Below are positions 55,430 through 63,431 of a DNA stretch of 64,000 nucleotides, piece after piece. The notes beneath the pieces were generated by a model, which saw only the letters and a program-made list of their open reading frames with translations, was not told the DNA's origin and did no database searches. Within the stretch, counting starts at the first letter, position 1. Every line of letters starts with the position of its first letter. The DNA is taken from contig NZ_JADIKJ010000019.1 in assembly GCF_044904675.1 (NCBI RefSeq), positions 1 through 64,000 on the forward strand. Direction: 5' to 3'. The translations under genes were made by a program, and so were the position numbers. The stretch comes from Dyella_B jejuensis (GTDB lineage: Bacteria > Pseudomonadota > Gammaproteobacteria > Xanthomonadales > Rhodanobacteraceae).

Positions 55430-55981
55430 ATGGCCCTCAACGCCACGATCTACAAGGCCGAACTGCAAATCAGCGACATGGACCGGCATTACTACGCCAC
55501 CCATCCGCTGACGCTGGCGCGGCATCCTTCCGAGACGGAAGAACGGATGATGGTGCGCCTGCTGGCCTTCGCGCTGTATGCCGACGACCGCCTGGAATTC
55601 GGCAAGGGCCTGAGCGACGAGGACGAACCGGCGCTCTGGCGCAAGGCTTATACCGACGAGATCGAGCTGTGGATCGAGGTTGGCCAGCCTGACGAAGCAC
55701 GCATTCGCAAGGCATGCGGCCGCGCCAGGCAGGTCGTGGTGATCAACTACGGCGGCCACGGCGCCCAGGCGTGGTGGGAGAAGCATGCCGGCGCACTCGG
55801 CCGCAACCGGAACCTTACCGTGCTGGACATCGGCACGGAGACCGTCGATGCGCTCGCCGCCATATCCGAGCGCGGCATGCGCCTGCAATGCCTGATCCAG
55901 GATGGGCAATTGCAGGTCATGAACGACAGCACCAGCATTGCCGTGGAACCGGGCAAGCGGATGGCCGCCACGCTGGCCTGA
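55430..55981 (+). CDS. yaeQ: YaeQ-family protein
   Basis: 183 residues. The whole chain matches YaeQ (ATIYKAELQISDMDRHYYAT, RLLAFALYADDRLEFGKGL, DEIELWIEVGQPDEARIRKA). The fold belongs to the PD-(D/E)XK nuclease superfamily, with E and D residues in DEIELWIEVG in the expected position. A role in transcription elongation has been suggested for E. coli YaeQ. The gene follows ogt by about 60 bases. Confidence 0.88.
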   Translation: MALNATIYKAELQISDMDRHYYATHPLTLARHPSETEERMMVRLLAFALYADDRLEFGKGLSDEDEPALWRKAYTDEIELWIEVGQPDEARIRKACGRARQVVVINYGGHGAQAWWEKHAGALGRNRNLTVLDIGTETVDALAAISERGMRLQCLIQDGQLQVMNDSTSIAVEPGKRMAATLA

Positions 55982-55997
55982 GCACGACGCGATCCCG

Positions 55998-57248
55998 ATG
56001 TCTTCCCTTCCTCATATCAGCACCGGCCTGGTCGTGGTCGGCGGCGGTCCTGCCGGGCTGATGGCCGCCGAGACGGCGCGGGCGCAAGGTATCGAGGTGG
56101 ACGTCTACGAGGGCAAAGGCTCGGTCGGGCGCAAATTCCTGATCGCCGGCAAAGGCGGCATGAACCTCACGCACGGCGAAGCCAAGAAGGATTTCGTGCA
56201 GCGCTACGGCGCGCGCGCCGGCGAAGTCGGCGCGTGGCTCGATGCGTTCGATGCCGACGCCTTGCGCGCATGGGCGCGCGGCCTGGGCGTGGAAACCTTC
56301 ATCGGCAGTTCCGGGCGAGTGTTTCCCGATGACCTGAAAGCCGCGCCGCTGCTGCGCGGCTGGGTACATCGCCTGCGCGAAAGCGGCGTGCGCTTCCACG
56401 TGCATCACCGCTGGCTGGGATGGCGCGACGATGACGCCTTGCGCTTGGGCACACCCGAAGGCGAGCGCGCGGTGACGGCACCTGCCGCCGTACTCGCACT
56501 CGGCGGCGGCAGCTGGCCGCAACTGGGTTCCGATGGCAGTTGGCAAGCCTTGCTGGCTGCGCGCGGCGTGGCCCTGGCGCCGCTACAGCCGGCCAATTGC
56601 GGCTTCGATATCGGCTGGAGCGAATACCTCGCGAACCGTCATGCCGGCGCACCGCTGAAACCCGTGGCGGCGCATTGGCGCGATGCTGACGGACGCGAAC
56701 ATGTGCGCCAGGGCGAATGCGTCATCACCACCACCGGCATCGAAGGCAGCCTGGTGTATGCATTGTCGGCAAGGCTGCGCGATGAGATCGCGATCCACGG
56801 CGTCGCCACGCTGGAGCTGGATCTCGTTCCCGACCGCACGCAAGAAAGACTGAATCGCGACCTGGCGCAGCCGCGCGGCCGCCGCTCGCTCAGCGAACAC
56901 CTGCGCCGCCACGCGGGACTGGCCGGCGCCAAGGTCGCGCTGCTGCATGAGGTGCTGGACCGGGCACAACTCGACGACCCGCAGCGGCTGGCGCGGGCCA
57001 TCAAACGCCTGCCGCTGCGCCTGCAACGCGCACGGCCGCTGGCCGAAAGCATCAGCAGCGCCGGCGGCGTGCGCCTCGAGGCCATGAACCACGCCCTGAT
57101 GCTTGACGCACTGCCAGGCGTGTTCTGCGCCGGCGAAATGCTGGACTGGGAAGCACCCACCGGCGGTTACCTGCTTACAGCCTGCTTCGCGAGCGGCTAT
57201 CGTGCCGGACTGGGCGCGGCGGCATGGCTCAAGCAAAGAGATGGCTAG
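55998..57248 (+). CDS. BaiN-like (HI0933/TIGR03862) flavoprotein
   Basis: 416 residues from the ATG at 55998. An N-terminal FAD dinucleotide fold (VVVGGGPAGLMAAETARAQG) is followed by KFLIAGKGGMNLTHGE, the family hallmark of the BaiN/HI0933 flavoproteins. Near the C-terminus a second FAD-contact region reads MLDALPGVFCAGEMLDWEAP and GGYLLTACFASGYRAG. It is a soluble oxidoreductase; the substrate is unknown. The stop codon TAG (57246-57248) lies exactly at the junction with a repeat element, and its G is the first base of the element. Confidence 0.85.
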   Translation: MSSLPHISTGLVVVGGGPAGLMAAETARAQGIEVDVYEGKGSVGRKFLIAGKGGMNLTHGEAKKDFVQRYGARAGEVGAWLDAFDADALRAWARGLGVETFIGSSGRVFPDDLKAAPLLRGWVHRLRESGVRFHVHHRWLGWRDDDALRLGTPEGERAVTAPAAVLALGGGSWPQLGSDGSWQALLAARGVALAPLQPANCGFDIGWSEYLANRHAGAPLKPVAAHWRDADGREHVRQGECVITTTGIEGSLVYALSARLRDEIAIHGVATLELDLVPDRTQERLNRDLAQPRGRRSLSEHLRRHAGLAGAKVALLHEVLDRAQLDDPQRLARAIKRLPLRLQRARPLAESISSAGGVRLEAMNHALMLDALPGVFCAGEMLDWEAPTGGYLLTACFASGYRAGLGAAAWLKQRDG

Positions 57249-57627
57249 GGATGCTCTGATCAATACTACGTAGGCGTCACCAGCTCTGTCTGTTCGCAGA
57301 CCATAGGTTCGTCGGCGCACGCGGGGAGGGTACATGGATGTACCCGGCTTTGAGGAGCGAGGAAGGCAGACTGGCGGTCTGTCGAGACGATGGACCGCAC
57401 GCGGGGAGAGTGCATGGATGCACTCGGCTTTGAGGAGCGAGGAAGGGATGCGGACAGACAGAGCTGGCCCCAACATGTTGAATTTAAAGCGATGGAGTGA
57501 TGACCAGAAGGCACGCAGAGTGCGCCGCGCGGCTTGGCAAGACGGCCAGTCTTCCCGGCGCCGCACAACACACTCTGCGAGCCTTCTGGACATCATGCCG
57601 CCTGCGTAGCATTGATCAGAGCATCCC
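57248..57627 (+). mobile_element. MITE-like structured element, copy 1 (380 bp)
   Basis: Bounded by inverted repeats of about 32 bp (left GGGATGCTCTGATCAAT..CTACG.AGGC; right its complement). TA flanks both ends, compatible with a TA target. It has no coding content. Two lobes are visible: 57280-57297 pairs with 57450-57467 (18 bp, one mismatch), and 57504-57522 pairs with 57571-57589 (19 bp, one mismatch). Between the arms of lobe 1 a 51-bp unit occurs twice. The same element occurs inverted at 60151. No transposase in the window matches it. Confidence 0.8.
57316..57446 (+). repeat. Two 51-bp units with covarying hairpins inside copy 1
   Basis: Units 57316-57366 and 57396-57446, with an 80-bp period. 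Each holds a perfect 8-bp-arm hairpin with a GG loop: GGGTACAT/ATGTACCC in the first, GAGTGCAT/ATGCACTC in the second. The two stems differ at two base pairs, both compensated. Copy 2 of the element keeps only the second unit. Confidence 0.75.
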
Positions 57628-57707
57628 TAGCGCGAGTTAACTTCGGAAAAAATGTTCGGTCTGCATCCAATGACCGCTCTCGCCAGCCACCGATGGAAAG
57701 CAAGCAC

Positions 57708-58865
57708 ATGTCGATGACATTGAGGCGAAACCGCATGACCGGCCCGTTCTTGTCACGGATGGGAGTCATCTTGCTGCTGTCCCTGGCAGCCACGAACGCA
57801 ACCGCCGCGGCCCCCTCCAATTACGTGCCCGACGCCGCGCCGCGCATGTTTGCCGCAAGTGGTGCGCGCGGCATGGTCATCGTCATCGTCGATGGCGATC
57901 GGCGCCTGATCCAGGGCTTCGGCGAAACACGTCCTGGCGACGGACAGCTTCCGGACGCCACATCACTGCTGCGCATCGGCTCCCTGTCCAAGCTGCTGGC
58001 GGTGGACCTGATGGTGAAACTTGCCAGCGACGGCAAGCTTCATCTCGACGATACGTTGCAAAGCCATGCCCCCCACGGCTATCGCGTACCGCAAGCCAGT
58101 GGCATGCGGCCGATCACGCTGTTCGATCTCGCCACGCACACCAGCGGCCTGCCGCGTTCGGCCGATATACCGGCAGACGACAAAGCCGGTTACGCCCAGG
58201 CACGCTGGAACTGGCTGCAAGAGCAAGGCAACCTGCCGGCGCCTGGACACGCCGCGCTCTATTCCAATCTTGCCTTCGACCTGCTGGCCGATGCGTTGTC
58301 GAATTCCGCTGGAACGTCCTACAGCCAGGCGCTGCAACGTTACGTCACCGGGCCGCTCGGCATGCGCGATACCACCGATGCGCCATCCGCTGGGCAATGC
58401 CGTCGCTTGATGGACGGCGGTGCGCCGGACGCCGCCGCGCCTTGCACCGGGAGCGCCGAGAATGCGGGCAGCGGCGGCCTGTATTCCACGGCCGCCGACA
58501 TGGCGATGTGGATGACCGATCAACTCGGCATCGGCAAGCGCGGTGCCGATCCGGATACCGCGATCAGCCAGGCGATCTATTTCCAGCGGCAATCGCTCGC
58601 CAGCGTGCAAGGCATGGATATCGGGGGGCATGCCAGCGGCCTCGGCATGGGCTGGGTGTGGCTGGCGCCGACGCCGCAAAGCCCCGCGATCATTGAAAAA
58701 ACCGGCGGTGGCGGCGGCTTCATGACCTACATGGCACTGGTACCGGGACGACAGGTCGGGATTTTCGTCGCAGTGACGAAGGTCGACGCCAATATGCTGC
58801 GCACCCTGGCGCAACACGTGAACGAACTGGCGGCGCAACTGACTTCGGCGGGCGCATCGCCGTAA
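57708..58865 (+). CDS. ampH: AmpH-like D-alanyl-D-alanine carboxypeptidase/endopeptidase
   Basis: 385 residues from the ATG at 57708 (GGAAAG upstream); ATGs at 57693 and 57714 are alternatives. A signal peptide ends at ATAAAP. Motifs follow E. coli AmpH closely: GFGETRPGDG, SLSK at 92-95 (nucleophile Ser92), DLATHTSGLPR, YSNLAFDLLADAL (YSN motif), QCRRLM and EKTGGGGGFMTYMA (KTG motif). It cleaves D-Ala peptide bonds in peptidoglycan turnover and can act weakly on beta-lactams. It is flanked by the two inverted repeat elements, and its promoter is close to the right end of copy 1. Confidence 0.9.
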   Translation: MSMTLRRNRMTGPFLSRMGVILLLSLAATNATAAAPSNYVPDAAPRMFAASGARGMVIVIVDGDRRLIQGFGETRPGDGQLPDATSLLRIGSLSKLLAVDLMVKLASDGKLHLDDTLQSHAPHGYRVPQASGMRPITLFDLATHTSGLPRSADIPADDKAGYAQARWNWLQEQGNLPAPGHAALYSNLAFDLLADALSNSAGTSYSQALQRYVTGPLGMRDTTDAPSAGQCRRLMDGGAPDAAAPCTGSAENAGSGGLYSTAADMAMWMTDQLGIGKRGADPDTAISQAIYFQRQSLASVQGMDIGGHASGLGMGWVWLAPTPQSPAIIEKTGGGGGFMTYMALVPGRQVGIFVAVTKVDANMLRTLAQHVNELAAQLTSAGASP

Positions 58866-59121
58866 CGGGCACGAGCCGCGGGAGACCGCCGCCCGATACC
58901 TTGCGGCCGAAGAGCAGCGCTGCAGCGACTTTTGTCACCCGTGGCAGCGGAAGCAGCCATGCATCGGGATCATCATGCGCGGATTCTTTACGACGCCCGG
59001 TGCTTTTCGATGTCGTTATATTCCCGGAAAAAGTAACCCGGGTGGTGCACGCCTCCTTGGCATGCAACCACCCGTTCGCTCCATGAAGCCAAAGCCGCAC
59101 GTAGCACAGCGACCGTTTATC

Positions 59122-59697
59122 TCAAAGCCCGTAGATCTGAATAAAAACCTGGGCATCGGCGCCACTGAGTCCTGCCGGCGTTGCGCATTGGTTCTGCAAT
59201 ATGCCGTTTAGATCAATGCCGGTAAGCGCCAGGTACGCCGTACTGCCGCTAAAGCGGCCACTGGTGATGTTTCCCAATGCAGCATAGCTGACGATGCCAT
59301 TGAGCTGGTTGTATTCAGGGATGAAGTTGAGCGTACTGGTTTCACCATCCGACCAGGTCAGGTTCCAGGTTTGCTTAAGCTGCGCGGGGAAAAGTTCTGT
59401 ACACGAAAGCGGACTGGTGCTCGTACTGGAACCAGAGACGCTAGTCAGCGACAACCCGAGCACATTCAAGCAAGTGGGTTCATATGCCTGATACGAGGCG
59501 GTAATCGTTTGCGATTGATTGGTCACGCCCGGCGACCAAAAAATACTTCCCTCGCCACTACAGGTCACCGCAGCGAGCCCTTGCGCGTGCGCCTGCATGG
59601 GCACACCCAGCGTAGCCATGCCTGCGGCGAATGCCATCACCATAACGAGCAATACCCGAAACTTTGCCAATGACGTCTTCAAATGCTGCGTATACAT
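59122..59697 (-). CDS. Secreted protein of unknown function
   Basis: 191 residues. CGGAGG lies 5 bases before the ATG. A signal peptide of about 38 residues ends at AHAQ. The mature part has four Cys residues (VTCSGEG, PTCLNVLG, LSCTELF, NQCATPAG) that could form two disulfides. It is Ser/Thr-rich and beta-like (TWSDGETSTLNFIPEYNQLN). I recognise no family. It is convergent with ampH and lies between the two repeat elements. Confidence 0.7.
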   Translation of the reverse strand: MYTQHLKTSLAKFRVLLVMVMAFAAGMATLGVPMQAHAQGLAAVTCSGEGSIFWSPGVTNQSQTITASYQAYEPTCLNVLGLSLTSVSGSSTSTSPLSCTELFPAQLKQTWNLTWSDGETSTLNFIPEYNQLNGIVSYAALGNITSGRFSGSTAYLALTGIDLNGILQNQCATPAGLSGADAQVFIQIYGL

Positions 59698-60150
59698 AGG
59701 TACCTCCGAAGAGTAGGCGAATGAAACTCATGGATCATCCGATTGGCGAGCAAAACCACGGGCAATCACCAAGGACAGGTGCGCCGAGGCTTGGGTTATG
59801 AACGACTGCTTCGCTAAATCCCCAAAAGGCTGTCCAACGTCACGGACGGCCAGAGAAAACTATATGGCGAAATTTTCACTGCATGAGTGAATATTTTGTT
59901 TCAATTATTGAATTGCTTGGCAAAGTAGACTTGCGATGCGGATAAATTAAAAACTATTATCTTTTTCATAACGCATCCAGGTGCAGTTACATTCCATTTT
60001 CAAAAATATTTTAATTGCGAACAAGGCCCAACTTAATGCCATTCATGCAAACCAGGCCATCAAGAACACACACGCCGTAGATGCTTTTGCGACCGGGTAT
60101 CGACCAGCCTTTACTTACAATGCCAACAGCGGAAGGAAGCCGGCCAACCA
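59698..60150. other. Intergenic, AT-rich upstream region
   Basis: About 450 bases between the secreted-protein gene and repeat element copy 2. From 59870 to 60020 it is AT-rich. It contains the promoter of the secreted-protein gene. A minus-strand frame 60244-60011 runs out of the element into this region but has no recognisable product. Confidence 0.5.
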
Positions 60151-60485
60151 GGGATGCTCTGATCAATGCTACGCAGGCGGCATGATGACCAGAAGGCTCG
60201 CAGAGTGTGTTGTGCGGCGCCGGGAAGACTGGCCGTCTTGCCAAGCCGCGCGGCGCACTCTGCGTGCCTTCTGGTCATCACCCCATCGCTTTAAATTCAA
60301 CATGTTGGGGCCAGCTCTGTCTGTCCGCATCCCTTCCTCGCTCCTCAAAGCCGAGTGCATCCATGCACTCTCCCCGCGTGCGGCCCGTCGTCTCGACAGA
60401 CCGCCAGTCTGCCTTCGCCGACGAACCTATGGTCTGCGAACAGACAGAGCTGGTGACGCCTACGTAGTATTGATCAGAGCATCCC
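60151..60485 (-). mobile_element. MITE-like structured element, copy 2 (335 bp, inverted)
   Basis: Same element as at 57248-57627, in the opposite orientation, with the same terminal inverted repeats (GGGATGCTCTGATCAAT at 60151 and its complement ending at 60485). It lacks about 45 bp, one of the two 51-bp units. Left flank CA and right flank TA, so no clear target duplication. It contains no gene. Confidence 0.8.
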
Positions 60486-60777
60486 TAGGTGCCCTCAGGC
60501 TGGCGCCCGCCATTCCACCTTCCAAGACGAAAGCGATACCGGCGACGACACAATCCAGGTATGCGAAAAAGGGCACGCGGCATGATGATTGTAATCATCC
60601 GCGATCGTGCACGATTCGCGGCATGATACTTTCCGCACACCGCTGCTCGTCGCTCCAACCTGCGCGGGGCGGCAAGCAAACAGCGAGAACTTGCGGCGCA
60701 TCGCCCTCAGGGCTGAATTAGTCACTCATCTGCGCCATCATTAAAGAACTATCCACCGCATCAAACGGATCGTTCCC

Positions 60778-62073
60778 ATGAAATGGCTGCTTCGCCTTGT
60801 GCTTTGTTCCGTTGCCGTCCTCGGCGCCGGTTGTGCATCCCATCCTGCCGCGCCAACGCCTTCCTCCACCGAAACCAAAGCGCAGCAAGCCACGGCGGCG
60901 GCCACCACGCCGCTGCTGCTGATCTCCATCGATGCCTACCGTGCCGACTATTTCGATCGTGGCTTGAGCCCTACCCTGCAGGCGCTGGCGGCCACCGGCG
61001 TGCATGCCGATTCCATGCAGCCTTCGTTTCCGTCGCTGACGTTTCCCAATCACTACGCCATCGTCACCGGCCTGGTGCCCGACCATAACGGGATCGTCGC
61101 CAACACCATGTCCGATCCGGAACTGGGCAAGTTTTCGATCGGCGATCGCAAGGCGGTCGGCAATGGGCTGTGGTGGGACCAGGCCACGCCAATATGGGAG
61201 ACGGCGGATGCCCATGGGCTGCGCACGGCGACCATGTTCTGGCCAGGCTCCGAAGCCGATATCGAAGGCAAGCATCCGGATTACTGGAAACCGTTCGATG
61301 GCAAGGTAACGCCCGACCAGCGCGTCGACCAGGTGCTGGCATGGCTGGACCTGCCGCCCGACCAGCGGCCACGCTTCCTCACCTTGTATTTCGATACGGT
61401 CGACCATGCCGGGCATGGTTACGGCCCCGATTCGCCGCAGGTCGACCAGGCGCTGCGCGAGGTCGACGCTGCCATGGCTCGCCTCGTCGACGGCCTGCGT
61501 CAACGCAACCTGCTCGACCATATGAACATCATCGTAGTGGCCGATCACGGCATGGCCAGCGTACCCAAGCAAAACAGCATCCTGATCGACAAACTGATCC
61601 CGATGGATGACGTGCAGGCGGTCACCATGGGAGTGATCGCCGGCTTCAATCCCAAGCGCAAGCATGATTTCAACGCCATCGAAGAGCAGTTGGAACAGCC
61701 GCAGCAGCACATGCATTGCTGGGACAAGACCCGCATTCCCAAACGCTTCGACTACGGCTCGAACGCGCGCGTGCCGCAATTGGTATGCCTGGCGGACGTG
61801 GGCTGGCGCATCACCACTACCGATTACCTCGCCAAGCACAAGGGCAAGGTGAGCCTTGGCGACCATGGCTACGACAACGCCGATCCACGCATGCAGGCGC
61901 TGTTTATCGCGCATGGCCCGGCATTCCAGCGCGGCATCCGTTTTCATAGCTTCCCGAATGTGGATGTCTATCCGCTGATGGCGCATCTGCTGGATATTCC
62001 AGCGAACTTCAACGATGGAAAGTTCGAGGACGTGCAAGGCATGCTGAAGCCGGCGCCAGCCACGACGCCGTGA
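60778..62073 (+). CDS. Nucleotide pyrophosphatase/phosphodiesterase (NPP) lipoprotein
   Basis: 431 residues. Lipobox LGAGC with Cys19, so it is a lipoprotein. The alkaline-phosphatase-fold metal motifs are complete: Asp52 in LLISIDAYRAD, the nucleophile Thr88 in FPSLTFPNHY, YFDTVDHAGHGYGP, and VADHGM; a late LGDHGYDN supplies further metal ligands. The sequence is like the structurally known Xanthomonas NPP, which cleaves phosphodiester bonds of nucleotides. The gene is monocistronic on the plus strand. Confidence 0.9.
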   Translation: MKWLLRLVLCSVAVLGAGCASHPAAPTPSSTETKAQQATAAATTPLLLISIDAYRADYFDRGLSPTLQALAATGVHADSMQPSFPSLTFPNHYAIVTGLVPDHNGIVANTMSDPELGKFSIGDRKAVGNGLWWDQATPIWETADAHGLRTATMFWPGSEADIEGKHPDYWKPFDGKVTPDQRVDQVLAWLDLPPDQRPRFLTLYFDTVDHAGHGYGPDSPQVDQALREVDAAMARLVDGLRQRNLLDHMNIIVVADHGMASVPKQNSILIDKLIPMDDVQAVTMGVIAGFNPKRKHDFNAIEEQLEQPQQHMHCWDKTRIPKRFDYGSNARVPQLVCLADVGWRITTTDYLAKHKGKVSLGDHGYDNADPRMQALFIAHGPAFQRGIRFHSFPNVDVYPLMAHLLDIPANFNDGKFEDVQGMLKPAPATTP

Positions 62074-62143
62074 CGGCAGCGGGCGCCCTGTCCAACCAGG
62101 CAGGTGAGCATTCGTGCATTGCGCAAGCATGCGGATCACAGTC

Positions 62144-63046
62144 ATGAACATCGAACTACGCCATTTGCGCTATTTCGTCGCCGTTGCCGATACGCTGCAC
62201 TTCGGCAAGGCGGCGGAGCGGCTGGGCATGTCCCAGCCGCCGCTAAGCCAGCAGATCCGCCAATTGGAAGATGCGGTCGGCGCGCATTTGCTCACGCGCA
62301 CCAATCGTCGCGTGGCCTTGACCGAACCCGGCCGGCTTTTCCTGCAGGAAGCGCGCGATATCCTGGCACGGATGGAGCGCGCCACCGAACTTGCCCAGCG
62401 CGCGCAACGCGGCGAACTGGGCGAGCTGCGCATCGGCTTCACCCGCACTACGCCGCTGTCGCAGGACATTCCGCGCGCCATCTTCGCTTTTCGCCAGCGC
62501 TTTCCCGCCGTGCATCTGCAATTGGAGGAAATGAACTCGCTGCAGCAGATCGATGCGCTACTCGAACGCAGATTGCAGGTCGGTATCCTGCGTCCTGGCA
62601 TACTGCCCAAGTCGCTGCTGTCCAGGCGCCTGTTCCGCGATCCACTGGTAGCGGTGCTGCGCTTGGATCACCCCGCGCTCAAGCGCTTGGGCGCGCGCGG
62701 CAAGCTGCCGACCAAGGCGCTGGCACAGGAACCGTTCGTGGTGTTTGCCCGCAGCGCCGGCGTCGGCGTCTACGAACACGTATTGGCATTGTGCCGCGAT
62801 GCAGGCTTCGCGCCGCATATCGCACAGGAAGCGCGCGAAGCGTCCACCATCATCGGCCTGGTGGCGGCGGGCCTGGGGGTTTCCATCCTTCCCCAATCCT
62901 GCAGCCATATCCAGGTGGAAGGCATCAGTTATATCCCGCTGGCCGAAGCGACCGCCATGTCGGAGATACACGTGGTGTATCGCGAGGACGAGCGCTCCCC
63001 GCTGCTACCGCGCTTTATCCAGCTGCTGCTTGCCGGCAAGCGTTAA
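62144..63046 (+). CDS. LysR-family transcriptional regulator
   Basis: 300 residues from the ATG at 62144. The helix-turn-helix (MNIELRHLRYFVAVADTLHF, GKAAERLGMSQPPLSQQIRQ) and the effector-binding domain are typical in length and order. It is convergent with the VOC gene (end to start gap of one base). LysR regulators commonly control a neighbouring operon; here the nearby VOC/MFS pair is a candidate target. Confidence 0.92.
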   Translation: MNIELRHLRYFVAVADTLHFGKAAERLGMSQPPLSQQIRQLEDAVGAHLLTRTNRRVALTEPGRLFLQEARDILARMERATELAQRAQRGELGELRIGFTRTTPLSQDIPRAIFAFRQRFPAVHLQLEEMNSLQQIDALLERRLQVGILRPGILPKSLLSRRLFRDPLVAVLRLDHPALKRLGARGKLPTKALAQEPFVVFARSAGVGVYEHVLALCRDAGFAPHIAQEAREASTIIGLVAAGLGVSILPQSCSHIQVEGISYIPLAEATAMSEIHVVYREDERSPLLPRFIQLLLAGKR

Positions 63047-63047
63047 A

Positions 63048-63431
63048 TCATCCGCCCTCATTGCTCACTTCGATCAGGTTGCCGTCCGGATCGCGCAGGT
63101 AAACGGACTGGATCGGTCCCTGTGCGCCCGTGCGTGGAACCGGGCCTTGCTCGATCGCTACATCGCATTGCTCGATGTGCTCGATCACCTGTGGCAGCGG
63201 CATGGAAGTGATCAGGCACAGATCGGCGGAACCGGGCGTAGGCTGCCTGGCCTTGGGTTCGAATTCGTGACGATGCCGGTGCAGGTTGATCTTCTGCGCA
63301 CCGAACGCCAGCGCCTTGCGACCTTGCCCGAATGCCACCACCTGCATGCCCAGCACGCGCGCATAGAAATCGCAGGTGGCGTCGATATCGGCGACGGTCA
63401 GTACCACGTGGTCGATGCGGTCGATCTTCAT
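63048..63431 (-). CDS. VOC-family (glyoxalase/bleomycin-resistance-like) protein
   Basis: 127 residues from the ATG at 63431, overlapping the MFS stop (ATGA). The fold is clear: IDHVVLTVADIDATCDFYARVLG and LRDPDGNLIEVSN, the two beta-alpha-beta repeats with metal ligands His8 in the first and Glu in the last. The reaction is not known. It is coupled to an MFS transporter. Confidence 0.85.
   Translation of the reverse strand: MKIDRIDHVVLTVADIDATCDFYARVLGMQVVAFGQGRKALAFGAQKINLHRHRHEFEPKARQPTPGSADLCLITSMPLPQVIEHIEQCDVAIEQGPVPRTGAQGPIQSVYLRDPDGNLIEVSNEGG

Noticed and set aside
57534..57707. N-terminal extension of ampH into the repeat element
   Set aside because: The extra codons translate the element's right lobe, and the signal peptide and ribosome binding site support a start at 57708.
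60011..60244. Minus-strand frame across copy 2 of the element
   Set aside because: Half of it is element sequence, there is no ribosome binding site and no recognisable product.
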